Part shown: one piece after another, positions 1-13,800 of the stretch | Numbering within the stretch: the stretch's first letter is position 1 | Layout of the letters: each line of letters opens with the position of its first letter | NCBI GenBank assembly: GCA_936450465.1 | Contig: OW388294.1 | Span: 70,714,075 to 70,778,074 of the forward strand | Direction: 5' to 3' | DNA from: Gibbula magus | Lineage: Eukaryota; Mollusca; Gastropoda; Trochida; Trochidae | DNA length: 64,000 nt | Position numbers and translations under genes: made by a program | The notes under the pieces: model-generated | What the model was told of the DNA's origin: nothing | Databases searched by the model: none | The model's input: only the letters and a program-made list of their open reading frames with translations

Positions 1-3000
1 AGTGAGTTGCTTCAATAGTGTCATCTGTTCATCTTTTGACGGGATGAATGCACCAACATCTTGTTGACAGGGCTCAGGTAGCATGCTGTAGTCTGATGAA
101 GGTTGGGGGACAGTCCGATCAACTACTGCATACATGTTGAAAAGGTGAAGGGAGATTGTGTTCCTGTCGGATGTACGGTACGTTGGCAGTATATCCTTAT
201 CCCAGTTGTCACCGATCAACTGATACTTGACTGCGCCGCCATCTGCCCAGGAGTCTCTCAGTGAAAGAATTTCAGCATCTAGCTCTCCTTGCCAGCTTGT
301 GAGCTTCCTCTGCACTGTGAGGGGATGAACACACAGTCCAAGTTTAGCCAAACGTTCTACTGTCTGAAACAAAAACCCAAATTATATATAAATTGCAGAA
401 GCATTAGTATTGTCGCAAATGATGGAACAGTTAGGAAAATGCAATCTTGCCTAGTAATAGATCAATGATTGACACAAGCGATGTAATCAAGATATTAGAG
501 AGCTATCACCCACTTCACCGCAAGAAAAGTGCTAGTATACTGACCAGTATACGTCTTGTCAACCACCCTAATTTCCTGGCGTATACTGGTTTGTCAACCA
601 CCCTAATTTCCTAGCGTATACTAATCTGTATACGAGACATTTCCAAAGCTTAGGAAACTTCAGTATACCCCAGTATACGCAAGTATACCCCAGTATACCT
701 CAGTATACCCCAGTATACTCTAGTATACTCCACTATATGTATCATAATATACTATATATACTATATGTATGTGTCATAATTAATTACAAATGAAATGAAA
801 ATATATTTGCTGGTTTGTTTATATAGGTGTCCTCTGTTGGCTTATATATATCATGGCTTATATCAGATTGAACTACGCTAGACAAACTTGTCTTGGGTCT
901 TTGGTTTTATAAGATGAAAATATCCGTGTGACAAAGTTGATAATAGCTATATATGCATTCAAATAAATAAAACTATATTTACGTGATTATTTAAGCAGAT
1001 CAAATGTAAACGTGATCAGCAGAACGGCATTATGAGAATTATGATAATAGCAAACACGATATATTGTATCCTCTTTGGTATGCATTGGATTATAGGCACT
1101 GGTTACTTATATCGGATTTAAATTCTCTGTTCAGTTAGTATCAATTTTGATCGTGGTTTGTCGTTACTCATACAGCATCAATTAATGGATTGTAGTATAG
1201 ACTGTCTCATCATTGTATATATAATTCGCAAAATGTGTGAAAGTGTGTTATCGTCATACAAGACGTTTCACACTTTAAACATCTCATATATATATATATA
1301 TATGACAATGGATATATTGCATTATTGAAGACTTACCTTTGTCGACGAACATATCCGGAGGAAAGTTATAAATATCCAGATAGTCAAAAGAACACAACTT
1401 GAAACAGTAAATCCCTAATCGAAACGTATGCGTTTGGGTCACAACTGATGTCGAAAAACACAGAGATTACATCACCGTCACGTTATTTGTTTGACAGTAA
1501 CTGCTAATGATGATGGCGCAGTCTTTCAACTGAGGGGGTAACTGGTAAAGGCATGACCAAATATTCATGATCATGTATTTTATTGGTTGTTAGTTTTGGC
1601 CTTAATTCGTATTGGCTAACTTTAAATGACAAACCAGACGCGCGAAGCCCATAGTCAGACAGACAAAGTGTTTATTAGCCTGTCGCCAGGTCGTCTGTAT
1701 GTTTATACAACACACCTGTCAAGCTCTTCGACGCACAGCTGGTCTCTCAGCTAATTACTAGCCTGAGTGGCTTAAAGTTTTGTCTAAATAAATGCTAATT
1801 AAGCATGCATTGTCCCTCAAACAGACAGACAATTGTTTAGTTGCACCTAGCTTTGGGCATACAAAAAAAGCGTTATATCAATAACCAACAACAATAATTA
1901 TTCAACTCATTTAACCATAAATGTATGTATTAAGAAGAACATGAACTAAAATAAGATGGAACATATCATACAGACCAGGACATAGCTTCATGATATTACT
2001 GCATCACAGTTACGTCTGGATTTTTTAAATTGTGAGAATAATTGAGATAAATGTACATAAAAACAGGATATCTATGGTGAAGCAACAACAGTGCTGTTAA
2101 ATAATCCAAAGAATACAAATGAGATTATTCATAATTAATTTATTAAATTTATAATATTGGTACACCTGTTGCCGTTTTATGTGAAATAATTTGTTTTAAG
2201 TTGCGCGAAATAATATAAATATAAACGGACAATAGCTATGCAAAACGATATGATTTGGTAAAGTTTGCTTTTGTTCAGACTTCACTTCTCAAGTACAAAA
2301 ATAATATACAAATAGCATATAGGATATAGATAATGAAATAACAACAAAGTATGTGCAAAACAAAACGAACTTACATAAGGCTAGCAGTTACTTTTCATTG
2401 GTTTTTAGCTTTTCTCTTTTCATTAGACTGCCTGACCTGATGAAATCGCTAATAAATTGGTAATGGGACGCATCGTATATGTAGGTCAAAATCCTCAGTC
2501 GAAACAATCACCACTGAAATGAAGGAATAGTTGACCGTATTCAATATAACACAATTCATTGTTTCTAATATCTGTACTTTTTATTTTACATATAAAAATA
2601 AGGGTGATTGCATCCTCATTGTCGTATGAAGACGAACATTCAGCATTAGTTGATATATTCATATATATGTTTACTTTAGATAAAATGATATGTAAATAAC
2701 TACTATTATAAAGGATAAAATAACAAAGTTAAGTATACATGTTATCTGTAATAACAGGATTTAAACAGGAAATGTATCCTTAAAATTACTATCAATGTAG
2801 TTTTCATAATCTTCTTAAATTACAAGAATTCAAGTCAATACCATACTCTATTGTTTCTTTATATAAATTGTTTTACTTATTTCAGTTATTTGTTTTCCTA
2901 CATATCTCTTAACCTGATCAGCTAGCTTTGAGGAACAAACAACAATTGTAGTGCTTTCAAAAATATTTATTTTAAAGGCAAGTACTGGTAAACAGACTCG

Positions 3001-6000
3001 CAGTTTATCTTTAAAGGTGACATCGTGCTTTGAACTGTGACGCTGTGCTTGTATATTACCGTTATATGACAAACTCTCACTGTACTGTTGAAAACTGTTT
3101 TTTTTCCTTAGCAAACACTGTTACTATTTTCTCATACTTATTTCTGTTACTTTTTTCTGTTACTTTTTCCCTAGCACCAAGTTTTAAGTCGAAAGTATGT
3201 CTCCATTAGAAAGTTAAAATCCAAAGATATAGTTTCGTTATTTACGATTCAACTTTTCACAATAATAAACATTTTAATCCCCATTCTTGCATCACGAAAT
3301 GACAGGCAGAGGTTTTTTAAAATGCTGCAACTGATCAGAGACAAATTGGAACCGGATTGGTAGGGAAGAAAATGCTTATATACAAAGCGCTCCGGGATAC
3401 AACCAAATACCAAACATGTCATGATGAATGTACAGTATAATTATGAATACAAATAAATGATACAATCTGATTATACAAATTATGACTGTGCCATAGAAGC
3501 ACTACTTTAAATCAAATCTGCCTGTTAAATTTATAAATGAATGAACTGAATTTAAGAGTTCCATATTTACAGCTGGGGAAGAAATGTGACTTCCAAACAA
3601 AATTGATTTAAGATCAAATCCCTTTGCATAAAAATACAGACTTAACGATATATAATAACGAATATCGCTATAGAGAGGACATACAAGGAATTAATGAATA
3701 TTCTTCAAAGATATAACCACAAGAGCAAGCTGGTGTTGGAGATATAAACCGTTGATATTTATGTGCATTATGATCAGTACATTCTGGTCGGAGACGAGAT
3801 TGTATTATTTGACAAAATCTGATGCCGGTGTTTAAGTCAAAAGTGGCTGTAAATATTAGTATTGTTTAGAATGGCAGTTTTAAATCTTGAAACTGGCTGT
3901 ATTTCAGTTCTGTTCAGTTGGCAATGAATTCCATAATTTAACTGCATCAATATCTGTGGGGAAAGGACCTCGCATAACTTTCAGTTTTACAATGTATAAT
4001 CTGAAGATTCGAATCATTGCGAAGATTATAACCCGTGACATCTGATAACTTCTCTCATTAGAAATGATCAAAAATAAAAATGTATAAACAAATGGTTTGT
4101 TATAAGTTTGTTTTAGAAGAAGCATTTACATAGGCTAATCCTTTTTTAAAATTTAACTTCTCATAATTTCGTTTGTGTAATATGTTATTTGGGAATAACA
4201 TACTGTTTAATCAACTATTGCTTTTTCTCAAGCAAAAACAGTTACTTTTTCTGCTATTTTTCCCGGTTACCTAACAGTAATGTCAAAGCTAAGTTATGTA
4301 ACCCATTTCATCATCACTAAAACGAATGTGAAACACAATCATCCACATGCCATTATTATAATACGTTTAAGCTATCTACATCGAATATACTTTTCATTGA
4401 ATTTACAATAAGTACCTGTAACCGTAGACTCCCGAATGAAAAAGATAGAACTATGTTAAAAAGGATGAAAGTTTATTTGCATTTTGTAAAAGGCTATGTA
4501 TGTAGCAAATGTGACTCATAACATACGCAGGTCACCTGACTGAGCTTTCTTAAAATGTAAATGGACAATATTGTATTGTTTTGTCTGTCAAAAGTAAAAA
4601 AAGTGCCCATGTTTGGTATACAATGTATACTATAAAGTATGACGTATAACCCGTTAAGTATATTACTTAGAAATATGTATTCGCCAGAAAGTATATATCA
4701 AGTATTATGATGAACAACTGCACATCACGCACAGTGTTCATTCAGGAATAACAAAACGATTAAGTGCCATGCCCATTCAGGTGTGACTTATCTCGAATTC
4801 AGGTTTCTCGGCCATGAACCGTATGACATTACACACGCCCAGTACTGATCATCCAAAAAGTTAGCACTCAATACACATTGATGACTTTCACTGATTAGAC
4901 ATGAAACTAGGTGTGATAAAGCGCCGATATATTGCCGGCAATTGATGACAGTGGCGACGCAATGTCTGGTTGAACATATCTTTTACCGACTGTTAAAGTG
5001 TCACTCTCTGCGCGTGAATAAACAGTGGTTACACTAATTAGACCTATACCCCTTTGAGAAGTGACCATTAACCACCACGGAAACATATTGCCATCAATTA
5101 ATTACCGTTACATAATGCGTGGCTATTTAAACTGGGACTCTCTGTAAGTCCAAATCACTTCATAGATATATTCAGTTGCGTTCATTCCTCTTGGTTCCTG
5201 CAATTTATTCTGCACAAGTGTTTACTAAGTCCTGAGGAATGGATTTCTATCAAAGGTACGTTGTCACTTCACATGTCAATGTATAATGTATGATGAATGA
5301 ACTGATTTTAAGATCGAGGTACAGATAACTTGAGATCGTAAGTAAGATACATTACGCTGTCGAAATGTTCCAGATCAAAGTTTTGGTAAAAAGAGAGGGT
5401 TCGATGGTTTTAGAAAGGATATTCGAGAGGAGATTGCTTACTGCATGTTCCAAGCTAATAAGGGTGATATTATTATTCATTGATATGTAAAATTTAGCGC
5501 ACATTCATTACAAAATACAAAACAATGGCGAGTGTAGAAAGCTTTCCTACGGCATAAGAGGACAATGTTGCGAAGATTTAATCCCTTCATCAATATTTGA
5601 ATGAAAATACATCATTATCCTTGTAAATATCAATATATACTTTGTGATAAGAAAGTGGATGTGTCTTAAACGTGAATAACATAAATGAGAATATATATAG
5701 AATAAATTATGGTTTAGGAAATAGTAAATTTTTTATCACAGAACACATGGAGTGTAAATGTAAACTTGTTAAGGCATATTGATAATATAAACACTGTTTA
5801 TCTATATATTTTAATTATTATTCCTACAAATTAGAGTGATCATTTAAATAAAGGTCAGTATAATGATCATATCAAATATTCCTTTCACATTCTATAAATA
5901 TCTTATTTGTATAAAGTTACTTGAACCGTTACTCTAGCCCATTGGTTGTTTCGTTTTGAAAAGCCGAATGCATTAACACTCGATTCTTTGATGTTGGATA

Positions 6001-7785
6001 TCTGTGGCTAGTCCGGTTAAATTAAACAATTGACTTATCTGTGTTTATTATCAAACTTCCTGTTCCCTGTGACGTAAATGTATGGGACCACAGACTAAAA
6101 GGTTACTACCTCGTATATTCTGCCAACGGCAGCACATGAGTTAATTCAAACAATCATGATATTTACAGTAAGACGGAAACAATGTTTTTGATTGTGATTC
6201 TTTAGCACTTATGTATTCCAATGTACACACAAGATGATAAATGTATAAAGTGTATGGATATTTATTTATCAAATATAAGCGTTGATTTGATAGAGCATTA
6301 CAATTAAATAAATAATGAAATTCATCACGAATCTAGATAGAATTATATAATGTATATACTCGTTTTTGACGAGGGATTGTGATATCGTCCTTTTTCAACC
6401 GGCAAATTAAGAATTACATTATTGATTTGTACACCATATTGTTTTCGTTCATTATAACATATTGATCAAAACATGGGGAATCCTTAATGACAGCAGAGTA
6501 TATTTGATAATGTCACTACACTATATACGTTTGCAGAATTATCTTTTAAAACATTGAATAACTATCAATTCCTTACAGAAATACTAGGGATAATGGAAAA
6601 TAAGTATTTGACCCTATGCCACATGTAGTTTTGACATAATTTAACAAAGGATATGATTGTCGTGCTTATAATTATGCATAATACTTGTCCAGACCGTGTA
6701 CAGTAGGTATTAAACGGTTTGCAATTTGCAAACAATGACTATTGGCGCTGTTTTGTATGATTCTCGCAATTCCTTCATTACCGAAAAAGACTTTGTACCG
6801 TATGTTTTTGACCCTGTTGAAAATGTGTTAGCTTGGCCTACACCCCATATTGCCTACATCCCCAAAACTCCTCGTATCGCCTTCACTAAATGCAGAGCGT
6901 CACCTATTGTAGAACATGCTACTGTTCACTTAGCAATTAATGAACTGGTTCATTGTTATGAAGTCAAATCTGGTAAGGTATACATAATGACATATATACA
7001 AATATATATGAATATAACGCAAACGTTGATGGAGCATACGAAAGTCACGTTTGATATGCAAAGCAATTCTAACTAGTATTGGTTTGTATGTGATGGACAT
7101 AAGTGAAACATATTTTTTAATGGATACATGTTAACAATAATAAGCTGGATGAGGCTGGAATTATGCTATCAAATAACGTGCGTATTCGTTTCAGAAGTTT
7201 TATATGGCGGTATTGCAGTGAATATACCAGAATACACGATGTTACAATTTTGCTATTTATAGTAACATTCACTAGTTCGGACATGAGTTACGTCCATTGG
7301 CATTTCTCGCATTTCGACAAAGGCGACTTCCGGTTGTGTGTAAACAGTTGTAATCATGTAGTAAACAAGTCAGCTTTCAATAGCCTCTACAAACGACATT
7401 ACTTGACTTTAGAGGTTGCTAATAATATCAACGTGTTCTTTAATCCATGAAGAATGCATTTCATTCACAGATTTGTTATGACAAAGCGTAACTGCTCCAA
7501 AAAGATGAGTAAAAAAGAGAATGGTGCAGTCGCCTTTACACACGTATTGAGTTGGTTTTGGTAGTAATTTATACCAAGGTTCTAAGCCCTTTTTAGCTGG
7601 TAAGATGTCAGTATACATTCTGTAATTAATATGTTTGCATACTTTGAACATGTTTGCACTATGGTTCTGACTTGTTGTGCAGTGACATGTAGGAACAACT
7701 CTGATAAAGTTAAGAAATGGAGACAAGAATACTGCTTTGGATGAGAGGCTTCTAGGCTGTCAGATAGGTGTAACTGTGCATCTTC

Positions 7786-7836
<51 letters not shown>

Positions 7837-7838
7837 TT

Positions 7839-7881
<43 letters not shown>

Positions 7882-10800
7882 TTTTTTTTATTTTTTTTTA
7901 TTTTATTTTTTTTTATTTTCAAAGACAGATTTGTAATAAATTACTGTGTATATAGATCTACATAATGATAATTACAAGTTTTCCCCAATTTGTGAAAATA
8001 AAGTGTGTGGAAATTAAAACATTTTTAAATTGATGTTTTCGCTTCACCTTATTTATTAAATAACACATATGTAGTTCCATGTTTGTTAGAACATTTATGA
8101 ATGTGGATCTTGTCATTTTACATGCAAATTCAAATGGAAAATTTTTAGAATCCTATTATTATTATCCATTATCTGGACAATACCTTTTAATATTCTACTG
8201 CATGGACACCCAATGTTCTGGGTTTGTTCCTTACTTTGAGAGTTAGTTGCAGTTAGCACAATAAAACCACAGATGCCCCTTTTATAATTACTTTAATCTC
8301 TTATACATTTTCTGATTGATTGATATCCTGTAATCTAACTATTCACAAACAAATGTCAAAGCCCGAAGGATGAAGCTTAGAAATAATATCATAAACTTTT
8401 TTTTCATTGAGTAACTTCTATAGTTGTAATTTTCACAGACTTCAAATCTTAAATTAAGTAAGAAAATATAATTTTATAATTTATAAGTTTTACTTTTTTA
8501 GATGCTGCTGAAAATTTGTTTATTCAATTCTTAAGTGTTTTGCAAAGATATGTATTCATACAGCACTGGGGACAGAAATGATTTTGCACGAAAATAGAGT
8601 CAGCTTATAAACATACGTCTCTTATGAAATCAGAATTTTGTCTTCAGCTTGCTTGCACTTTGTGAATGGTCGACCGTCACCAGAAAACCCAACTTAAAGA
8701 CTGCAACGCTTAGGCAGCTCCCATACTTCCCTTTTGAATCAATTCTCTTGTGACAGCCCTACTTCTGAATTTTATATTCTTTATTGCAAACATACATGTT
8801 ACACACAAATAGAACAGACATGCAAATTACACCATGTTACATCCATCACTTAATCAATTGATTTAAATGATGTAACAATAGTTCTTCCTCTTCAGGTGGA
8901 TTACATTCCTCGACTCAGCACTTGCTTACACTGGAAAAAGCAGGAAGTTCTGGGATTGTGGACATCTGTATTTTGTAAAATTGTTCAATTTGTCAGAATA
9001 AAACAAACATCTATGGAAATCTACATGGAACGTGTTCATCTGCAGTTTTTATATAATTAAGAGAGCTTGTTAAAAGGCTTGTAATGAATAATCAGCAAAC
9101 TCTCCAAAGCGACTCTAAATGACGAATTTACTACATGACATTTGCCTATTTCAAACTCAACTTTTTGGATTGTACGTCATAACGCCAAACATACAAATAA
9201 ACTGTACCTGTTGAAGTTGGAGTATCATGTAGGAATATACGAATACAAAGTTGTCAGGGGTATACATATTACAGCGACCAGCATATCTTTTCGTGTTACA
9301 AGCAAGTGTCTCTGTGAGGACATGCTGGTTTTACCAAACTTGTCAAAGATGGCAACCACGATCCCAAGATCCCATTTAAATGAATTTTTTTTGTGGTTTC
9401 CATGGCCTGAACAGCGAGTCTATGAGGAAGTACACATTTCCTACACATTTCAACCATACTACCATATTACAAATAGGTATGTTTTTGTGGTTATCAAATT
9501 ATGACAAAATATAATATTTGTAAAATTGTCATATTGTCCTTTTGAAGCGTATCTCTGAAACAGATTTCACTCTTTTGAAGCTATTTTCTTTTACCAATGT
9601 TGAAAGTAAGGGTATATGAGTGAATCTATTTATTTTGTTTAAAAAATGATATTTCTTACAGTCACATTTATCATTCATTGCTTCCTTGTGTTAGTGTTAC
9701 TTTTATTATCCAATTTGTATTGTGAATATCCAATGAGGGTGCAATATGCACACTGTCTGTGAAGCTTGCCACATCAGCATGTTCATACTTATATAGGGTA
9801 TATAGAGGCATATAATAATAATTTTGGACATTGGAGGAAAATACAAATATTCAGAGTATTTCATTTTGGAATCTTAAATCTTACAATAAATTATGTCTAT
9901 TGTCATGGACAAAATATTGTTACAACAAAGACAAGTACTCATTGAAGAGTTGGCATGCTTGGTCTAATCATGGTTTTGTAAACAATGAAGTGGGCGTGGC
10001 AGACACGTTTAGTGTTGGAAACATTAATTAAAAAAAAGTAGATATTATGTTTGTGAAACTTTGTGACAAGTCACAATACTGCAACAGACTTAAAGTACAC
10101 AATAGAATGACAATTTTGATTTTATGATGTAGGAAGAGTGGTCCAATTCTTTTTAAATTCACGATTTGATTCCTGGGAGTAGTGATATTGTAAGTGTCAT
10201 TACTCAGTAACGAAGCATTGCAAATAGGTACGAACACTTTTTACCTTTAGTTTTAACCTTCCTAATGACAAATAACAAAACTATTTTGAAAAAAATATTT
10301 AGAAATGTTTGCGCTACGTTCTATAATACATGGCCACGAATTCACCATCAGTCCTTTCAGTGGTTTTCAGTGTTTTTTTACGAAGCAAAAGGAAAGTCTT
10401 CAATGCTGTGGCACTCAAAAATCGAAACTTATCTAGTTTCATATCATTTAAATCTGCCATCCTGCAATAAAATTTCACATAATAACTTGATAAAAACGAT
10501 GTTAACAGCTGTAAATCGAGCGCAAATGATACGACATTACTGAAGGAAACTACGACAACAGAAACTTCCTGTCGAAATGTGCGCACGCATCTGCGGTTCG
10601 CGGTTCTATTTTTAGTAACAACTAAGATGGCTGAAATTTGTAACATCGTGTATAGGTCGATGGTTAGTCGACATCGGTAATTTTGTTATTATGAAATATG
10701 ATTATCTTGTAAATTGTCGAAAAAGCATTTGTCTTACATGTCCGACAGTACAATCTTACACCTGAAAAAATTAAATATTAGTCAAAATAAGGAAATTATA

Positions 10801-13800
10801 ATTATGGTCTATGAAAAACGATAGTACTTTATTAACAGCCAGCTCATTCATGTATTTGGTCTGTTTGTGGTAGGTGAAGTTTCTAACTAGTTTTAATGCA
10901 AGTTATCGATTGGCATCTAGCACGTGGACGTAATTATTCAAATAATAAACAGTATATAGTATTCATACAGTATTTGCCAATATGTCGCTATTTTGCAATT
11001 TTGATATCCGTTGCAGTGAGCAGATACAGTAGCTGTCATGTTTAACCTTCTAGCAAATTGCATCATTTGACCATGACGTGAATATACAAATGTGAGAATG
11101 TGTCAAGTAATTACTGCTCAGGGTGTTGAAACTGCGCTGTGTATGTGTTTTGTTAATTGACCTCATTGGAAATTGCGTTCAAGATTAAAGATGTTAATGG
11201 TGGGCCGACCGTGAAAAGGATCTTTTGTCACCTAACTAACAACCTAACAAGGAAAGATATAAAGAATATCATTGAAAATGACACAATTATAATGACATCA
11301 ACATACATAAGGAGATATAAAAGGTTTACTTATTTAAAAGGTTGATTGTTTGGATAATAAAAGTAGCCAATTTCCCATCCGACAAATCAGGGGATGAACC
11401 GTTGTGTGTATAAGGACATGTATTAACCCCTAAATTATGCTCTGTTGTATGATATATCATAACGTTGACGTTGGACCTGCAGTTTATGTCGATTTGTGTT
11501 TCATGCATAATAATACAACAGTTCGATCATCAATAATTTGAATAGAAAGGCGGTTGATTTCATCATATCATATCATCTCATCTCGATGAAATACATGGAA
11601 TAGATAACGAATTGTGAAATTTTAATAATGTTAATAATATTATATTAGAAGTTGGAGGCTTGAAAAGACGATACACCTTGTTATACTTTAGAGGTAAACC
11701 ATCATAAGATAACAAATGTGGATCTTTGTTCAATAGTTTTTTAAATTTGTATTGTTGTTTGTATTGTATGTGCCTAACTTTATTTATCAAAATCAAGTTT
11801 GTCAAACCTAGTCTATATCGTATTGATGAATGATACCATAAAATGTGGAATATTGTTTTCGTGAAAAACTTTTTTCATGAATCATATCGTTAACGGTTAA
11901 TATGCTTTTTATAATGTACTTAGAGTGATTAAACCAAGCCACTATAAATGCACGGAGAGTAAATGACACAAACCAGCTGCAGGTACCCTCTAATCATAAC
12001 TATCATTAGCGATAATTATTATCTACCTGCACGAACATAAATGTATTTAACTCTCCCTTGGTTATCCGTTTGGATGTAAGTTGGCTCTGTACCCCCCAAC
12101 CCCATTAAATTCTCACATATATATATATATATATATATAAACTAAAATGAACATTTGTATCTCTAAACAAGGTTACACATGACTTCATATATGCTTCATG
12201 CTTGAAGAGTTACACATTGGTAAAAGCAAAGTCGTAATTTTAATGTTTATATGAGAAAAATGCTCCCAAAACGTACTAATTCTAGTGATTGAAATACTTG
12301 TATTATTTACACATATATATATAGTCGCATTTCAGTATATGAACACAAGCACTTTATTCATTGGTTCATATGGCATTTTGCATTGATATTTTAAAATTCT
12401 CACCCATTTTACTCAAACTAATAACCCACAGTTGATTAACAGTGAAGCTATCACTTACTCAATTGCAATTAATTTACTCGCTCTCAAAAAGGATGTTCAC
12501 AATCCCGTTACGGTTCGTTAATCACCGCACAGAAATTAACACCTAATTAATTTATTGCTACAATAAACTCGGGATCAGAGTCAATGCAGTTCACACTTCC
12601 AACACCGTTATCCAAACATACGATTGGTTTGGTACATATTAAACATTAGTTAGCACGAATCAGACTATATATTAATATTTAATTAATTAATTAATTATAT
12701 CGTAAGTTTGTTCATACAGCTACAAAATATGCTGTATTTCTGTATTTGGTTTGTTATTTATCCATGTATAATTCAATTAACTAAATTTAATCAATTGTCT
12801 GACTACAGACGCGTGCTTGTAATTTGTACTTCTGTAAATGTTTTTGTACTACCGAACGTTTTTTTTGAGTAAACAGTTTGTAGCTTTGTATTTGTAACAT
12901 TGGGATGACATACTATACCACCATTCACGCATTAAAGAAAGTAAATAATTACAAAGATGAGTTCAATGAATAATAATAATAATTAATAATGATTAATCGT
13001 CCTGTGTAAGACATATCATATTCACTTTATTTTTAGATTTTATACATAGTTGTTTTGTAAGTCTAGCATGGGTCTGTAACCTTTGGAATTATATAAGAAC
13101 GCAATGTTACCATTTTTTGTAACTGTTTCCAGGTTGAAATGATTTGCGCCATCAGCATTATATTTTTTACCCAAACCGAACATTGGTTGATATATCTATG
13201 ATATATCTTAACAATTACTACTGTATGTTTTACTGTAGTTTGATAATACTTGTTGAATCATGTGTCACATCCATAATCATCTATGAGGTTCACTGAATTC
13301 AACTACATAGTAAACAAACCATCTTTGTTACAAAAGTTTCCTGCAACGACAGGCAGGCTCTTACGTAATATACATAAACCATATCACGGGACCGTGGAAT
13401 GCTAAACAACTGTCCCTTTACATTCACAGAAACACTTCTATGAACAGATACGACTCAGCGACTTCACAACATAAGCAAACCATACAATAGAAACCATACT
13501 TAGCCACATTGACGTATCTTAAAACAAAATGACTGACACATTACACAAAAGTAAGTTACTTCAATCACACACAAATCCGACTAATGCTCCCATAAATATG
13601 CAACATACATGTAGCGCTATATCATTGTAGTTACATATAGAAATGACTCCAACTTGCTTTTCTAATTATTGTTTTCTTATTTAACATCTTAGACAATGTG
13701 CATTATATTTCTCAGCATAGACACCCGAGTCTACCACTAGGTACATATATCCCCAGCTCCCAGCATAACTCTTCACTTACATCCTTCCTACATCACTGTC

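Noticed and set aside
1..363. DUF6589-type gene as the transposase of the large intronic element
   Set aside because: Its exons lie on both sides of the element and join in frame across it, so the element is inside the gene and not the reverse; no DDE residues were seen in the visible part.
7737..7955. Open frame with leucine/isoleucine/tyrosine repeats
   Set aside because: It is a translation of the (TTTA)n microsatellite.
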